A stretch of DNA of 42,672 bases from Paenibacillus maysiensis (GCF_000520815.1 NZ_ASRY01000223.1:1-42672), one strand, 5' to 3'; numbered from the stretch's first letter, positions 8,768-16,845 are shown. Numbers and translations are program-made. Notes: generated by a model not told the origin, from the sequence alone.

Positions 8768-9652
8768 TTGGCGCAAAAATCACTAAAAAAAGAATCGCTG
8801 GGCAGTCGTATTTTTACCATCGTAAACAGTACATTATTAATTCTCATTGCCCTCACTTGTCTCTTGCCTTTTCTGAATATCATCGCCAGCTCTTTTGCCT
8901 CAACCCAAGAAGTGGTAGCTAAAAAATTCATTTTGTTCCCTGTCACCTTTTCCCTGGATGCATATCGGTATATCCTGTCGACCCCAACGATTTTCAGAGG
9001 ACTAGGGGTTTCGGTCGGAGTGACTGTCGTCGGTACCGTGGTGAGTATGATCTTTACGGCTTTTATGGCGTATGGATTATCCCGAAGATATCTACTTGGC
9101 CGAAATACGATTAACTTTATTGTCGTGTTTTCCATGTTGTTTAGCGGGGGAATGATTCCGACTTTCCTGGTGGTAAAAAGCATGGGGCTTATCAATTCGT
9201 ATTGGTCTTTGATCCTTCCCGTGGCCATTAATGCATTTAACCTGATTATCATGCGTAACTTTTTTCAGGCGCTACCGGATGATCTGGAGGAATCGGCCAA
9301 GATGGATGGGTGCAACGATTTTGGCATTTTCTTTAAAATTATGCTTCCGTTAGCGATGCCTTCAATTGCAACCATTTCACTTTTCTACGCGGTGGCCTAC
9401 TGGAATACGTATATGCATGCCATTCTCTATATTAATGATTCCGCCAAATGGCCTATTCAGGTCTTGCTTCGCCAAATTGTAATCGTTTCCAGTGGTATGC
9501 AGGCAGAAGGAACCTCTGTGGATGTCATCCCACCTGCGCAGACGATTAAGATGGCGGTCATTGTGGTTGCAACCGTTCCTATGCTAATCGTGTATCCATT
9601 TGTGCAAAAACACTTTGTCAAAGGAGCATTATTAGGGGCGGTAAAAGGATAA
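8768..9652 (+). CDS. Carbohydrate ABC transporter permease, LplC/YtcP type
   Basis: A 294-residue CUT1 permease with about six membrane spans and the EAA loop EESAKMDGCNDFGIFFKIMLP. The C-terminus FVKGALLGAVKG is typical of the YtcP/LplC group. It should pair with the permease at 7528-8499 and the binding lipoprotein to import pectin oligosaccharides. Translation probably begins at TTG, seven bases after AGGAGGT. It is the only transporter gene on the plus strand and ends 30 bases before the regulator's stop codon, in a tail-to-tail arrangement with no obvious terminator. Confidence 0.93.
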   Translation: MAQKSLKKESLGSRIFTIVNSTLLILIALTCLLPFLNIIASSFASTQEVVAKKFILFPVTFSLDAYRYILSTPTIFRGLGVSVGVTVVGTVVSMIFTAFMAYGLSRRYLLGRNTINFIVVFSMLFSGGMIPTFLVVKSMGLINSYWSLILPVAINAFNLIIMRNFFQALPDDLEESAKMDGCNDFGIFFKIMLPLAMPSIATISLFYAVAYWNTYMHAILYINDSAKWPIQVLLRQIVIVSSGMQAEGTSVDVIPPAQTIKMAVIVVATVPMLIVYPFVQKHFVKGALLGAVKG

Positions 9653-9682
9653 ACTGCCCCTTGATTGCTAGTGAAGTTCAAT

Positions 9683-11944
9683 TTAATTCGCTTGCTTCAT
9701 CTTACGGTATGCTCCGGGCGTGACCTGCTCCTTCTTCCGAAACGAGCGGATAAAGTTCTGCGGATTATGATATTGCAATCGCTCGGCGATTTCTTTAATC
9801 GTCATATCCGTTTCAATGAGCCACTTTTTGCCCATTTGCAGCCGGTAGCCCATTAGATATTCGCTGAACGTCGTACCGTATTCTTTTTTGAAAATACTGC
9901 TTAAATAATTGGGATTGTAATGTAGACGGTCCCCAATGAGCTCCAGTGACAATTCCTGGTCATATTCAGCCCGGATCATGGCGGCAATTTTCTCGGAGAG
10001 ACAGCGGAATTGCTGGTTTGTCTTCTCCTTCATGCTTTTTACCATAGGGGAAATGACTTGCTCCACCAGCATACGCTCGATCTCTTCCGGATTACGAATG
10101 TCCAGCAGCCGATGGTACAACGCATGATTGTTCTGCGTCAGCAGCACTTCAATCCCTAACAGCTGCTCTAATTGAATAAGGTTATTCACAAACCGCACCA
10201 ACAGCACCTCAAAGTTCATGGAATGATTGTTTTTTGTCATTATTTCTCCCAATAAGGAATGTACGGTTAGACGTACTTGCTCTTCATCTCCTATTCGAAT
10301 GGCGTCAAACAGCTGTGATTCCATTTCCGTCGGATAATGAAGCAGCACCGGGCCTGAAATGACTGTGGAAATGTCTTCATAAAATATAATGGATTCTTTG
10401 CCTAAATTTAAACGGTGGTGCAAGGCTTGCTTACTCATCTCACAGGCTTCCTTGCTTTCTAACAAATTGTCATACAATTTACTAATGCCGATACTGATGG
10501 ATACATTCAAATACTCTTTTACGGTTCGAATTAAAAGGGTGGCATCATCCAGCACTTGCTTGTTTATTTCCTGTTCATTCTTTCCTGTAAACATTAAAAT
10601 GGTCGCCTGAATGTCATCGTTCAAAATGATGGGAAGCATTCGCTGCTGCTCTGGAATGGTTTCTTCTACGATTTTGTTAATAGCCAGCAGTAAAACGTCC
10701 TTATCCGAGGGCTCCCGATCTCCCAGATTATCCAGTTGAATCAACAGGGTAATATACATTTGGTTCTCCAGTTGCGGATAGCCCAAACGTGGCATTTTTC
10801 GTACCAATTCCTCTGCTGAAATACGCCTGCGAAACAGGTTAAGAATCAATTGGGTTTCAAGCTGTGGCATTTCGGACTGAATGAGGCTTTCCAGGCTTTC
10901 CTTTTCCGTTACAATGCTGTCAATGGAATCAATAATCCAGTCAATTTCATTTTTGGAAGGCTCATTTTTGAACGAAAAATTAGGATTTTTAGGCAGGCTG
11001 CGTTTAATTTGCTGGAATGGCTTTGTAAAATAGACGGCTATGATATACGCCACCACCACAATCAAGAGTGTAAGTACAAGTACCATCGTGATGATCCCGA
11101 ATTTGGTCGTTTGGAATGCATTCGAAATCTCCTTTTTATCTAATACCGTTAAATACATCCAGTTGTTATAAGCAGACTTGGCATAAATGACTTGCTGAGC
11201 AGGCTGATTCTTCGTTTTTTCCAGTGTCAACATGCCTGAATTGTCGGTTGTATCCGTAGCCTCTGAAATGTGCTGAAGCTGCTGGGTGGTCAATAATTGT
11301 TCAACGGGTTCTGTTTCGTACATTAAATCGCCTTGTTTATTCAGAATAAAAACGGCCATGTGATCCTCTGCTTGAATTGTACGATTTAACGTTTGTAACG
11401 AAATATCCGACAGCGCAATGGCTTGCTTCTTTTTGGAGAATACAGGCAAAGTATTTACAAAGCGGATTCCCTTGTCTGTTTTAATCCAGAATAGCCCTTG
11501 ATCCTGATGGTCGATATAGGTTTTAAATAGCTTCTCCCGTTCTGTTTTCGTCAAATAGGACAGGCTTCCATTGGAGATTTTCCAATTCTGATCCAGGCTA
11601 ATCAGTGAATATTCTGTTCCTTCTAATCCCATCGTAGCAATATAATTGAGTTGCGAATTCACATTCCGATACGCTACAAAATCTTTTTCTGTAATGGGAT
11701 GTTTTACGACTTCATCAAATGAACTGGTCGTACTATACGTATTAAAAGCATATTCAATCGTTTGGATTTTCTGCTCCAGACTGTTTTTGATCTGCGTCAT
11801 GTAGCTTTGTTTACTGTTGGAAACCCTTTCCAAAACTGAGCTAATTGTTGTAAAATAGATGTAGCTGCCGAAGCTGGCCACCAACCCTATTCCCAAAACC
11901 AGAATCGTAATAAAAATGGTGTAGAATATCCTGCCTTTTTTCAT
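9683..11944 (-). CDS. Membrane-bound AraC-family regulator, YesS-like
   Basis: A 753-residue one-component sensor-regulator. A membrane span (about residues 7-32) is followed by an extracytoplasmic Cache-like domain, a second span (about 280-308), a cytoplasmic region (370-520) resembling degenerate GGDEF-like modules, and a C-terminal AraC-type double helix-turn-helix (about 655-750) ending VTPGAYRKMKQ. This matches YesS and YtdP of B. subtilis; YesS activates rhamnogalacturonan genes. It probably senses an extracellular pectin product and activates this locus. An AAAGGGGGAG site precedes the ATG. A cre-like site overlaps its promoter, so the activator itself may be under catabolite repression. 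Confidence 0.9.
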   Translation of the reverse strand: MKKGRIFYTIFITILVLGIGLVASFGSYIYFTTISSVLERVSNSKQSYMTQIKNSLEQKIQTIEYAFNTYSTTSSFDEVVKHPITEKDFVAYRNVNSQLNYIATMGLEGTEYSLISLDQNWKISNGSLSYLTKTEREKLFKTYIDHQDQGLFWIKTDKGIRFVNTLPVFSKKKQAIALSDISLQTLNRTIQAEDHMAVFILNKQGDLMYETEPVEQLLTTQQLQHISEATDTTDNSGMLTLEKTKNQPAQQVIYAKSAYNNWMYLTVLDKKEISNAFQTTKFGIITMVLVLTLLIVVVAYIIAVYFTKPFQQIKRSLPKNPNFSFKNEPSKNEIDWIIDSIDSIVTEKESLESLIQSEMPQLETQLILNLFRRRISAEELVRKMPRLGYPQLENQMYITLLIQLDNLGDREPSDKDVLLLAINKIVEETIPEQQRMLPIILNDDIQATILMFTGKNEQEINKQVLDDATLLIRTVKEYLNVSISIGISKLYDNLLESKEACEMSKQALHHRLNLGKESIIFYEDISTVISGPVLLHYPTEMESQLFDAIRIGDEEQVRLTVHSLLGEIMTKNNHSMNFEVLLVRFVNNLIQLEQLLGIEVLLTQNNHALYHRLLDIRNPEEIERMLVEQVISPMVKSMKEKTNQQFRCLSEKIAAMIRAEYDQELSLELIGDRLHYNPNYLSSIFKKEYGTTFSEYLMGYRLQMGKKWLIETDMTIKEIAERLQYHNPQNFIRSFRKKEQVTPGAYRKMKQAN

Positions 11945-11979
11945 TGCGCTCCCCCTTTGGTTCTATGCATCACACCAAA

Positions 11980-12008
11980 ATTATAGCGCTTTCACAACAA
12001 GGTTTAAA
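11980..12008 (-). promoter_or_regulatory. Regulator promoter with overlapping cre-like site
   Basis: The minus strand has a perfect TATAAT (11980-11985) and a weak TTTAAA -35 (12003-12008) with 17-base spacing. TGAAAGCGCTATAA (plus-strand positions 11981-11994) matches the cre consensus at 13 of 14 positions and covers the -10 box. Confidence 0.6.
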
Positions 12009-12165
12009 TCATTTTTTTCACGTGTGCATTTATTTAAAAAACAAACCTGGAGCTTAAGCCCACTCTTCAAGCAGAAATGTTAAATACCATTACGTCCGTC
12101 CCATCACATTTTATGTTCATCTGGATTAGCTTGCAGAATTTAAAAAAGGAATTTGGAGGTACCTT

Positions 12166-13668
12166 ATGTTACACGTTGTTAGTCATAAAGAACAGATTGT
12201 AAAAGAAGAATTTCCAGCAGACACTTCCTTTCTCTCCCTCTATCCAGCAGCGGCCCATGAAGCTCGCCCTTTTATATTGGTACTGCCCGGCGGTGGCTAC
12301 GAGCACTTGGCCCCACATGAGGGAGAACCAATAGCTCGGTGGTTGAATGATTTAGGTATCCATGCAGGTGTGCTGCATTATCAAGTCGGAGACTTTGAGG
12401 TCGATTCCTTGTTGGAGGATGTGGAATATGCCCTGAGGTGGATTCGTCAAACGCCTAAGGACTGGCAAGTGATTAAGGATCAGGTCGGTCTGGCTGGATT
12501 TTCAGCAGGCGGGCACTTGGCCTCCATCGTCGCCACCAGAGGGGCGGAAAAACCGGATCTTCTGCTGTTGGGATACCCCGTGATTACGTTTCATGATGCT
12601 TATACGCATATCGGAAGCCGCACTCATTTTTTAGGTGAACAGCCGACACAGGAGCAGCTTTACGCCTTTTCATCCGATCAACAAGTGACTTCACAGACCC
12701 CTCCAACTTTTATTTGGACAACGGCCAATGACGCCACCGTTCCGGTCGAAAACAGCTTGTTGCTGGCTTCCGCATTATCCAGAGAAGGCATTCCATTTGA
12801 GCTGCATGTATTTGAGGAAGGGCGACACGGCTTGGGACTGGCTGAAGATAACCGCGAGTGCCAGCAATGGCTCTCTCTTGCGGAAAAGTGGCTCCAAAAG
12901 CATAGCTATGTTACGGAAGGACAGCGGATAACATCTAGGCTGTTTATCGCTGGCGACTCCACCGCAGCCCAAAAAGGAGCTACCGAAAAACCGATGACAG
13001 GCTGGGGCGAATACTTGCAATGCCATTTTGGTCCGTCTGTTCATGTGGACAATCGCGCAGTTAATGGACGAAGCACTAAATCTTTTATAGCGGAAGGTCG
13101 ATTGGCTCATATTGAAAAGGATTTTCGAGCCGGTGATTATCTGTTTATTCAATTTGGACACAACGATGAGAAAAAAGAAGATCCCACCCGCTATACCGAT
13201 CCTGACGGGGACTATCGTCAAAACTTAATTCAATGTATCGAGTCTGCTCGGGAGCGTGGTGGAATTCCAGTGCTGTTGACCTCTGTAAGCCGCCGCCGCT
13301 TTACCGCAGATGGAGAACCTGATCCGCTTGCTGTGGGAGCCTATCCCGCAGCAATGAAGCGAGTAGCGGAGGAAACCCAGACACCGCTGCTCGATATTTT
13401 TAAAGCTTCTCAGCAGCTTTATCGGGCCATGGGAGAAGAAGGGTCCAAGCAGCTATTTATGCATTTGCCTGAAAAAGCACATCCGAATTACCCCGCTGGC
13501 GTAACAGATAATACTCATTTTTCTGATGAAGGAGCGCGTCAGATCGCCAAGTTGGTCGCTGAGGCAATTAGCAAATGTACGGAATTGCACGCCTTAAAGC
13601 AGCTCATGCGCATGGAAGGAACGAATCAAGATAGCGGTGAAAGGCATTTACACCATCTTGTAAACTGA
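12166..13668 (+). CDS. Double esterase: alpha/beta hydrolase fused to SGNH rhamnogalacturonan acetylesterase
   Basis: Two complete esterase domains share one 500-residue chain. Residues 20-248 are an alpha/beta hydrolase of the acetyl-esterase/BD-FAE type: oxyanion motif PGGGY (41-45), nucleophile GFSAGG (Ser113), Asp189 and His221 (GRHGL). Residues 257-472 are an SGNH/GDSL domain like rhamnogalacturonan acetylesterase YesT: block I GDST (Ser265), block II NGRS (Gly301), block III GHND (Asn333), block V DNTH (Asp448, His451). Both catalytic sets look intact. No signal peptide, so it should act in the cytoplasm, removing acetyl groups from imported pectin fragments. A GGAGGT site precedes the ATG. 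The gene is divergent from the regulator and followed by a strong terminator. Confidence 0.9.
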   Translation: MLHVVSHKEQIVKEEFPADTSFLSLYPAAAHEARPFILVLPGGGYEHLAPHEGEPIARWLNDLGIHAGVLHYQVGDFEVDSLLEDVEYALRWIRQTPKDWQVIKDQVGLAGFSAGGHLASIVATRGAEKPDLLLLGYPVITFHDAYTHIGSRTHFLGEQPTQEQLYAFSSDQQVTSQTPPTFIWTTANDATVPVENSLLLASALSREGIPFELHVFEEGRHGLGLAEDNRECQQWLSLAEKWLQKHSYVTEGQRITSRLFIAGDSTAAQKGATEKPMTGWGEYLQCHFGPSVHVDNRAVNGRSTKSFIAEGRLAHIEKDFRAGDYLFIQFGHNDEKKEDPTRYTDPDGDYRQNLIQCIESARERGGIPVLLTSVSRRRFTADGEPDPLAVGAYPAAMKRVAEETQTPLLDIFKASQQLYRAMGEEGSKQLFMHLPEKAHPNYPAGVTDNTHFSDEGARQIAKLVAEAISKCTELHALKQLMRMEGTNQDSGERHLHHLVN

Positions 13669-13697
13669 CACACATAGAACAAGAAGATAAAAGGATG

Positions 13698-13738
13698 AAA
13701 AACGGACTTGGGGCTGAATACTCCGATGTCCGTTTTTT
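13698..13738 (+). terminator. Terminator after the double-esterase gene
   Basis: AAAAACGGAC (13698-13707) pairs with GTCCG followed by TTTTTT (13728-13738), with further pairing of GG and CC inside the loop. It lies about 30 bases after the stop codon on the plus strand. Confidence 0.8.
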
Positions 13739-13882
13739 ATTCCGTGTGGATCAAATACTATACAGCTAGGAGAATAGTTCAAAAGGACGGTAAGTTAAAA
13801 AGTAAATACTTAAATTATTATATTTTAATGATTTTGCATTTTATAGGACTTTAGAATCATTTTATTGTATATTTTGAGAACA

Positions 13883-13891
13883 TTTGTCGAA
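13883..13891 (+). promoter_or_regulatory. Spo0A-box-like site
   Basis: TTTGTCGAA contains the full TGTCGAA core of the 0A box. It lies about 70 bases before the small secreted protein gene, in AT-rich DNA. A 7-mer can occur by chance about once per 8 kb counting both strands, so the site is suggestive only. Confidence 0.4.
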
Positions 13892-13960
13892 TGAAGTGAA
13901 ATCAACAATTTTACATGGTATATTTCGGGAACTTATATCATACATCAGGAGGAATTTTTT

Positions 13961-14293
13961 ATGAATACTAAGAAAATATTATTATCAACGGTTATGTCTT
14001 TGGGGCTCATTGGTAGTATCATCGTCCCTAGTGCGTCCGCAGCAGTAGGTCCTTCGCCGATAATTACGCCTATTGTAGAAGTTAACGGAGTATACTACAG
14101 AACTGCTACGTTACCGCGAAATTATTCCTATGCGCTGTCAAATTACCCGGGGGATACTTATAAAGTGGCAAGTGGAAATGTAACAGTCTCCGCTTCTGGC
14201 GTGGTAACAACCACTACTGCAACAACCGCAAGAGTCGAAATTTATGGCGGTAACGGTAAATTGAGAATGGTGTACACTGTTAAGGTTCTCTAA
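13961..14293 (+). CDS. Small secreted protein with Ig-like (BIG2-type) character
   Basis: A 110-residue protein with a clear Sec signal peptide (residues 1-27, cleavage near SASA-A). The mature part is about 83 residues, rich in Val, Thr and Tyr. Its second half, with VASGNVTVSASGVVTT followed by a YTVKV ending, has the strand pattern of a bacterial Ig-like domain 2. An AGGAGGA site precedes the ATG. It stands alone between two terminator-bounded regions, and a Spo0A-box-like site lies upstream. The function is unknown; a cell-surface or matrix role late in growth is speculation. Confidence 0.75.
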   Translation: MNTKKILLSTVMSLGLIGSIIVPSASAAVGPSPIITPIVEVNGVYYRTATLPRNYSYALSNYPGDTYKVASGNVTVSASGVVTTTTATTARVEIYGGNGKLRMVYTVKVL

Positions 14294-14402
14294 GATTGGA
14301 GTAAGTGTTCCTGGGAATGTGGAGTCAACCATCATTATCAAAATGGTGATTTGGTAGCGAGTTTTTTAGGCGCTTTGTTAAGCGATTTCGAGATTATCAC
14401 AT

Positions 14403-14441
14403 GAAGCACTGTCCATTTATTCGGGCAGTGCTTCTTTTTTT
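14403..14441 (+). terminator. Terminator after the small secreted protein gene
   Basis: GAAGCACTGTCC (14403-14414) pairs with GGGCAGTGCTTC (14423-14434) and is followed by seven T residues. It is about 110 bases downstream of the stop codon. The stretch between shows no gene. Confidence 0.85.
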
Positions 14442-14565
14442 GAATGCCAACGCAACTATTATCATTTGTACATCCACCAGCAGTAGCTAATTTGAATAAT
14501 TTGTTTAAGTAAATTAGGCGTTTGCCTGTATTAAATATTTTATTGTAAGGTGGTGGTTAATTTTA

Positions 14566-14910
14566 ATGCAATCTTTTTGGGTTTATTACTCCCCTGTCGC
14601 TATTCAATTCGGTGCTCGTCCCCCTCTATATCCAGAATTAATTAAGCAACTCTACTTAGGTAAAGAAGTAAATGTTTTTATTAAACCAAGGAGTTCTGAT
14701 TAAAGGTAAAATTACTGATGTTTGGGATTCAACCGATGTTGCAATGGGTGGCCTTACGGATATGTATTTATAACAGATTATATGGAGCCTTCAAAACCCA
14801 AATTTTACAACCTTAATATATAGATATACAACAACTGATGATATTATAACGATTGCTTCGGCAGGGCAGCTTGTTATATCTGGTGGAAGTACATCTGGTA
14901 GTAGTATCGG
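14566..14910 (+). pseudogene. Decayed orphan gene, multiple frameshifts, cut by an IS end
   Basis: An ATG with an AAGGTGG site opens a 45-codon frame (14566-14703). The reading continues in a second frame from near 14670 to the stop at 14773 (coding GVLIKGKITDVWDSTDVAMGG), in a third frame about 14758-14823 (GYVFITDYMEPSKPKFYNLN), and in a fourth to near 14910 (YRYTTTDDIITIASAG, then ISGGSTSGSS). Removing one T from the T-run near 14675 would join the first two frames. The reconstructed protein resembles in layout the first half of the protein at 16108-16845 (a GK...G-I-T module, then Tyr-Asn/Gly-Leu and a Gly/Ser-rich hinge). The IS3-type end follows immediately, so the rest of the gene seems lost. 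Confidence 0.6.
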
Positions 14911-15467
14911 ATTAACCCCTTAAATTTTTGGACACTAGCACTCTCTTGCTCATCCAGACTTCGTTTTTGAAATTTTACACGAACTTCTCGGATCGGAATC
15001 GGTTTCGTCTGGTTCTTCTCATAAAACTGAGACGGCGACAAATCGCCAATGCTGGAATGAATTCTTCGCTCATTATAAAAATGAATGAATTTGGCGACGG
15101 CTTCGTAAGCTTCGCTGTACGTTTCAAAGTCGTAGCGAGCCAAGCATTCATCTTGCAATAGCCTATGAAAAGATTCGATGTGAGCGTTCATATTCGGCGT
15201 TCGTGGAGGAATGCGTTCGTGCTCATGGTAAGCGACCACCGAACGGTCGTAAACTTCGAGACAAGACTGGATAAAGAAGAACCTATCTTCACCTGCAATA
15301 TAACCATACTTAATGTCCGTCTCAAACAGCTGGTTTGAATTCGTAATGATCCGGTTCCGTGCCAACTTCCGTGGGTAAGACGAGCTCACTTTTCGCTGCG
15401 GCCGTAGGATATTCAGTTCTTTGCACAATCGATAAACCTTCTTTTTTGTTAATGATGAGGTCATCAT
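14874..15467 (-). pseudogene. IS3-family transposase OrfB, truncated and internally deleted
   Basis: The 197-residue frame has IS3/IS150-type OrfB signatures: the KKKVYRLCKELNIL region, the first catalytic Asp in ETDIKYGYI, and the Glu block NMNAHIESFHR followed by FYNERRIHSS. Between AYHEH and ERIPPRT about 60 residues are missing, including the block with the second catalytic Asp, so the protein cannot be an active DDE transposase. Coding similarity continues upstream of the first ATG (YFFEKNTFAG), so the 5' end is also damaged. The last ~20 residues read through the element's end. Confidence 0.85.
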
Positions 15468-15520
15468 CCCGGCGAAGGTATTCTTCTCAAAAAAATACTT
15501 TATTATTGGCTCAAAACAAA
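14909..15520 (-). mobile_element. Remnant of an IS3-type insertion sequence
   Basis: One end is recognisable near 14911-14934, where the minus strand reads TGTCCAAAAATTTAAGGGGT, typical of IS3-group terminal repeats. I could not find the matching opposite end, and OrfA is missing. The right limit given is approximate. The element abuts the decayed gene at 14566-14910 and an ISL3 fragment follows. Confidence 0.55.
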
Positions 15521-15585
15521 AACCAGTGCTTGACGAAATAATAAGTTAAACATGGAAAATATCTACTAATCCTGTAGTGTTGTAA

Positions 15586-15888
15586 GTCCTAGTTCATATA
15601 GATGTAACACCCGTAGCCCATAAACAATGCTGTCCGCTCTGTCAAACCGATGAATTTGTAATACGGAAAGGAATCAATACTCCGCGCCTCGTTCGCCATC
15701 TTCCGGCGTTTGGAAAAAAGATAGTTCTTGTAGTTCCGACGATTCGAATGTACTGCTCGTCCTGTGGGGCTGGTTTTGTCTGGGCGTATGACTTTGTGGG
15801 AGCCAAAAGACGATACAGTCACCTCTTTCGAGAATGGTCTGCTGAGCAAGCTTTTGGCTCCACTGCTAAACATACTGCCCGGTCTTAA
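15586..15888 (+). pseudogene. ISL3-family transposase fragment, N-terminal zinc-finger part
   Basis: A plus-strand frame without a start codon encodes about 100 residues. It holds the ISL3 zinc-binding signature: CPLCQTDEF, then a hydrophobic RLVRHLPAFGKK segment, then RMYCSSCGAGFVW, followed by SAEQAFGSTAKHTARS. The frame stops at 15888 and the catalytic domain is absent. It is a relic beside the IS3 remnant. The stretch 15889-16062 shows no gene. Confidence 0.7.
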
Positions 15889-16062
15889 GAGGTGACAAAA
15901 AGCAGATGACATAATAATCTTTCGATCCGATTCAGTTCCCTATCCCTCAATACCAAAAAACGCTGATTCTCCTAATTCCCAATACCTTTAGCGTCAGCAT
16001 TCAAAGGCGGTCGGCTGAGAAAAAGTAGAGTATACGCAACAGCTTTTGTTTTACAAGGGATA

Positions 16063-16094
16063 AAAAGAGCAGGGAGGGTACCTTCACTGCTCTC
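16063..16094 (-). terminator. Terminator of the Pro-Thr-repeat gene
   Basis: On the minus strand AGAGCAG and CTGCTCT form a stem, extended inside by GAAGG/CCTCC, followed by TTTTT. It begins 14 bases after the stop codon at 16108. Confidence 0.75.
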
Positions 16095-16107
16095 TTATTA
16101 AATTTAT

Positions 16108-16845
16108 TTAAAACTTCAATCCTGACCAAGAACCAACTTTAGTTTTTCCTCCCGCAGTCTTAAGCCATTTACCCAATAAATTTTTGTGTTGAGATTCAAC
16201 TTCGATCCATAGTTCCTTGTTTACTACCCATATTGCAAATTTTATTCTTGTTACTATGCTTGTAGAAAAAGTACCTTCAATTCTATTTTTGTCTCTATTC
16301 AATACAAACTTTTGAACAGGTATTCCTGCAACTTTTGGCGTTACTTCGATTTGGCATTCATGTACCGTGTAACTTACCGATCCTATCGAAATACTAGCTT
16401 CTCCAGAATAAAGGAGATTACCTTTGCCTCCAGTTACGGCACAATTTTGAGGTGTTGGTGTTGGTGTTGGTGTTGGTGTTGGTGTTGGCGTTGGTGTTGG
16501 TGTTGGCGTTGGTGGAGGAGTACCACCGCTTAACACTTCTAAGCCACTCAATTCATCAGGAAGATAACTTAGATTTCCATAGTTTACTCCTGTTCTGTCA
16601 CTAATAATATTAATTAACTGGACTCGGTTTGTATTCGAATCATAATCCCCTACTGTGGCGGTAATTGTCCCGGTTATATTGGGTACAGTCGTTCGGATTT
16701 TTTTGCCCTTTAGATTTTTCACTTCGGGCAAGGTAATAAGCTGAAGAGATCTGACAGATGAAATAAAATTTCGCTTTCCTTTTTTTCTTAATTGTTGAGC
16801 CGGACTTTTACGGGAAGTTTTCGAGTTCCCCACTTTATTCTTCAC
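16108..16845 (-). CDS. Orphan protein with a Pro-Thr repeat linker
   Basis: A 245-residue protein of unknown function. Residues 1-40 are very basic (KNKVGNSKTSRKS onward) and have no hydrophobic signal. Residues about 40-105 form a first domain (GKKIRTTVPNITGTITATVGDYD and following). A linker of ten Thr-Pro repeats follows, then a C-terminal domain of about 110 residues that opens with Cys and carries alternating hydrophobic strands. AAGGAG at 16854-16859 fits a GTG start at 16845; an upstream in-frame GTG overlaps that site. The first half resembles the decayed gene at 14566-14910. A spore-surface or envelope protein is possible but unsupported. Confidence 0.6.
   Translation of the reverse strand: MKNKVGNSKTSRKSPAQQLRKKGKRNFISSVRSLQLITLPEVKNLKGKKIRTTVPNITGTITATVGDYDSNTNRVQLINIISDRTGVNYGNLSYLPDELSGLEVLSGGTPPPTPTPTPTPTPTPTPTPTPTPQNCAVTGGKGNLLYSGEASISIGSVSYTVHECQIEVTPKVAGIPVQKFVLNRDKNRIEGTFSTSIVTRIKFAIWVVNKELWIEVESQHKNLLGKWLKTAGGKTKVGSWSGLKF
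16451..16510 (-). repeat. Hexanucleotide tandem repeat coding Thr-Pro
   Basis: Ten contiguous copies of a 6-base unit (plus strand GGTGTT, with GGCGTT in two copies) lie inside the orphan gene. Because the unit is six bases, copy-number change alters linker length without shifting the frame. Confidence 0.95.

Noticed and set aside
9683..11944. Regulator as a two-component sensor kinase
   Set aside because: It has membrane and Cache-like sensor parts but ends in an AraC-type DNA-binding domain, with no histidine kinase or receiver motifs.
16451..16510. Could the regular short repeat be a CRISPR array?
   Set aside because: The unit is 6 bases with no spacers and codes Thr-Pro in a gene. No cas genes are present in the window.
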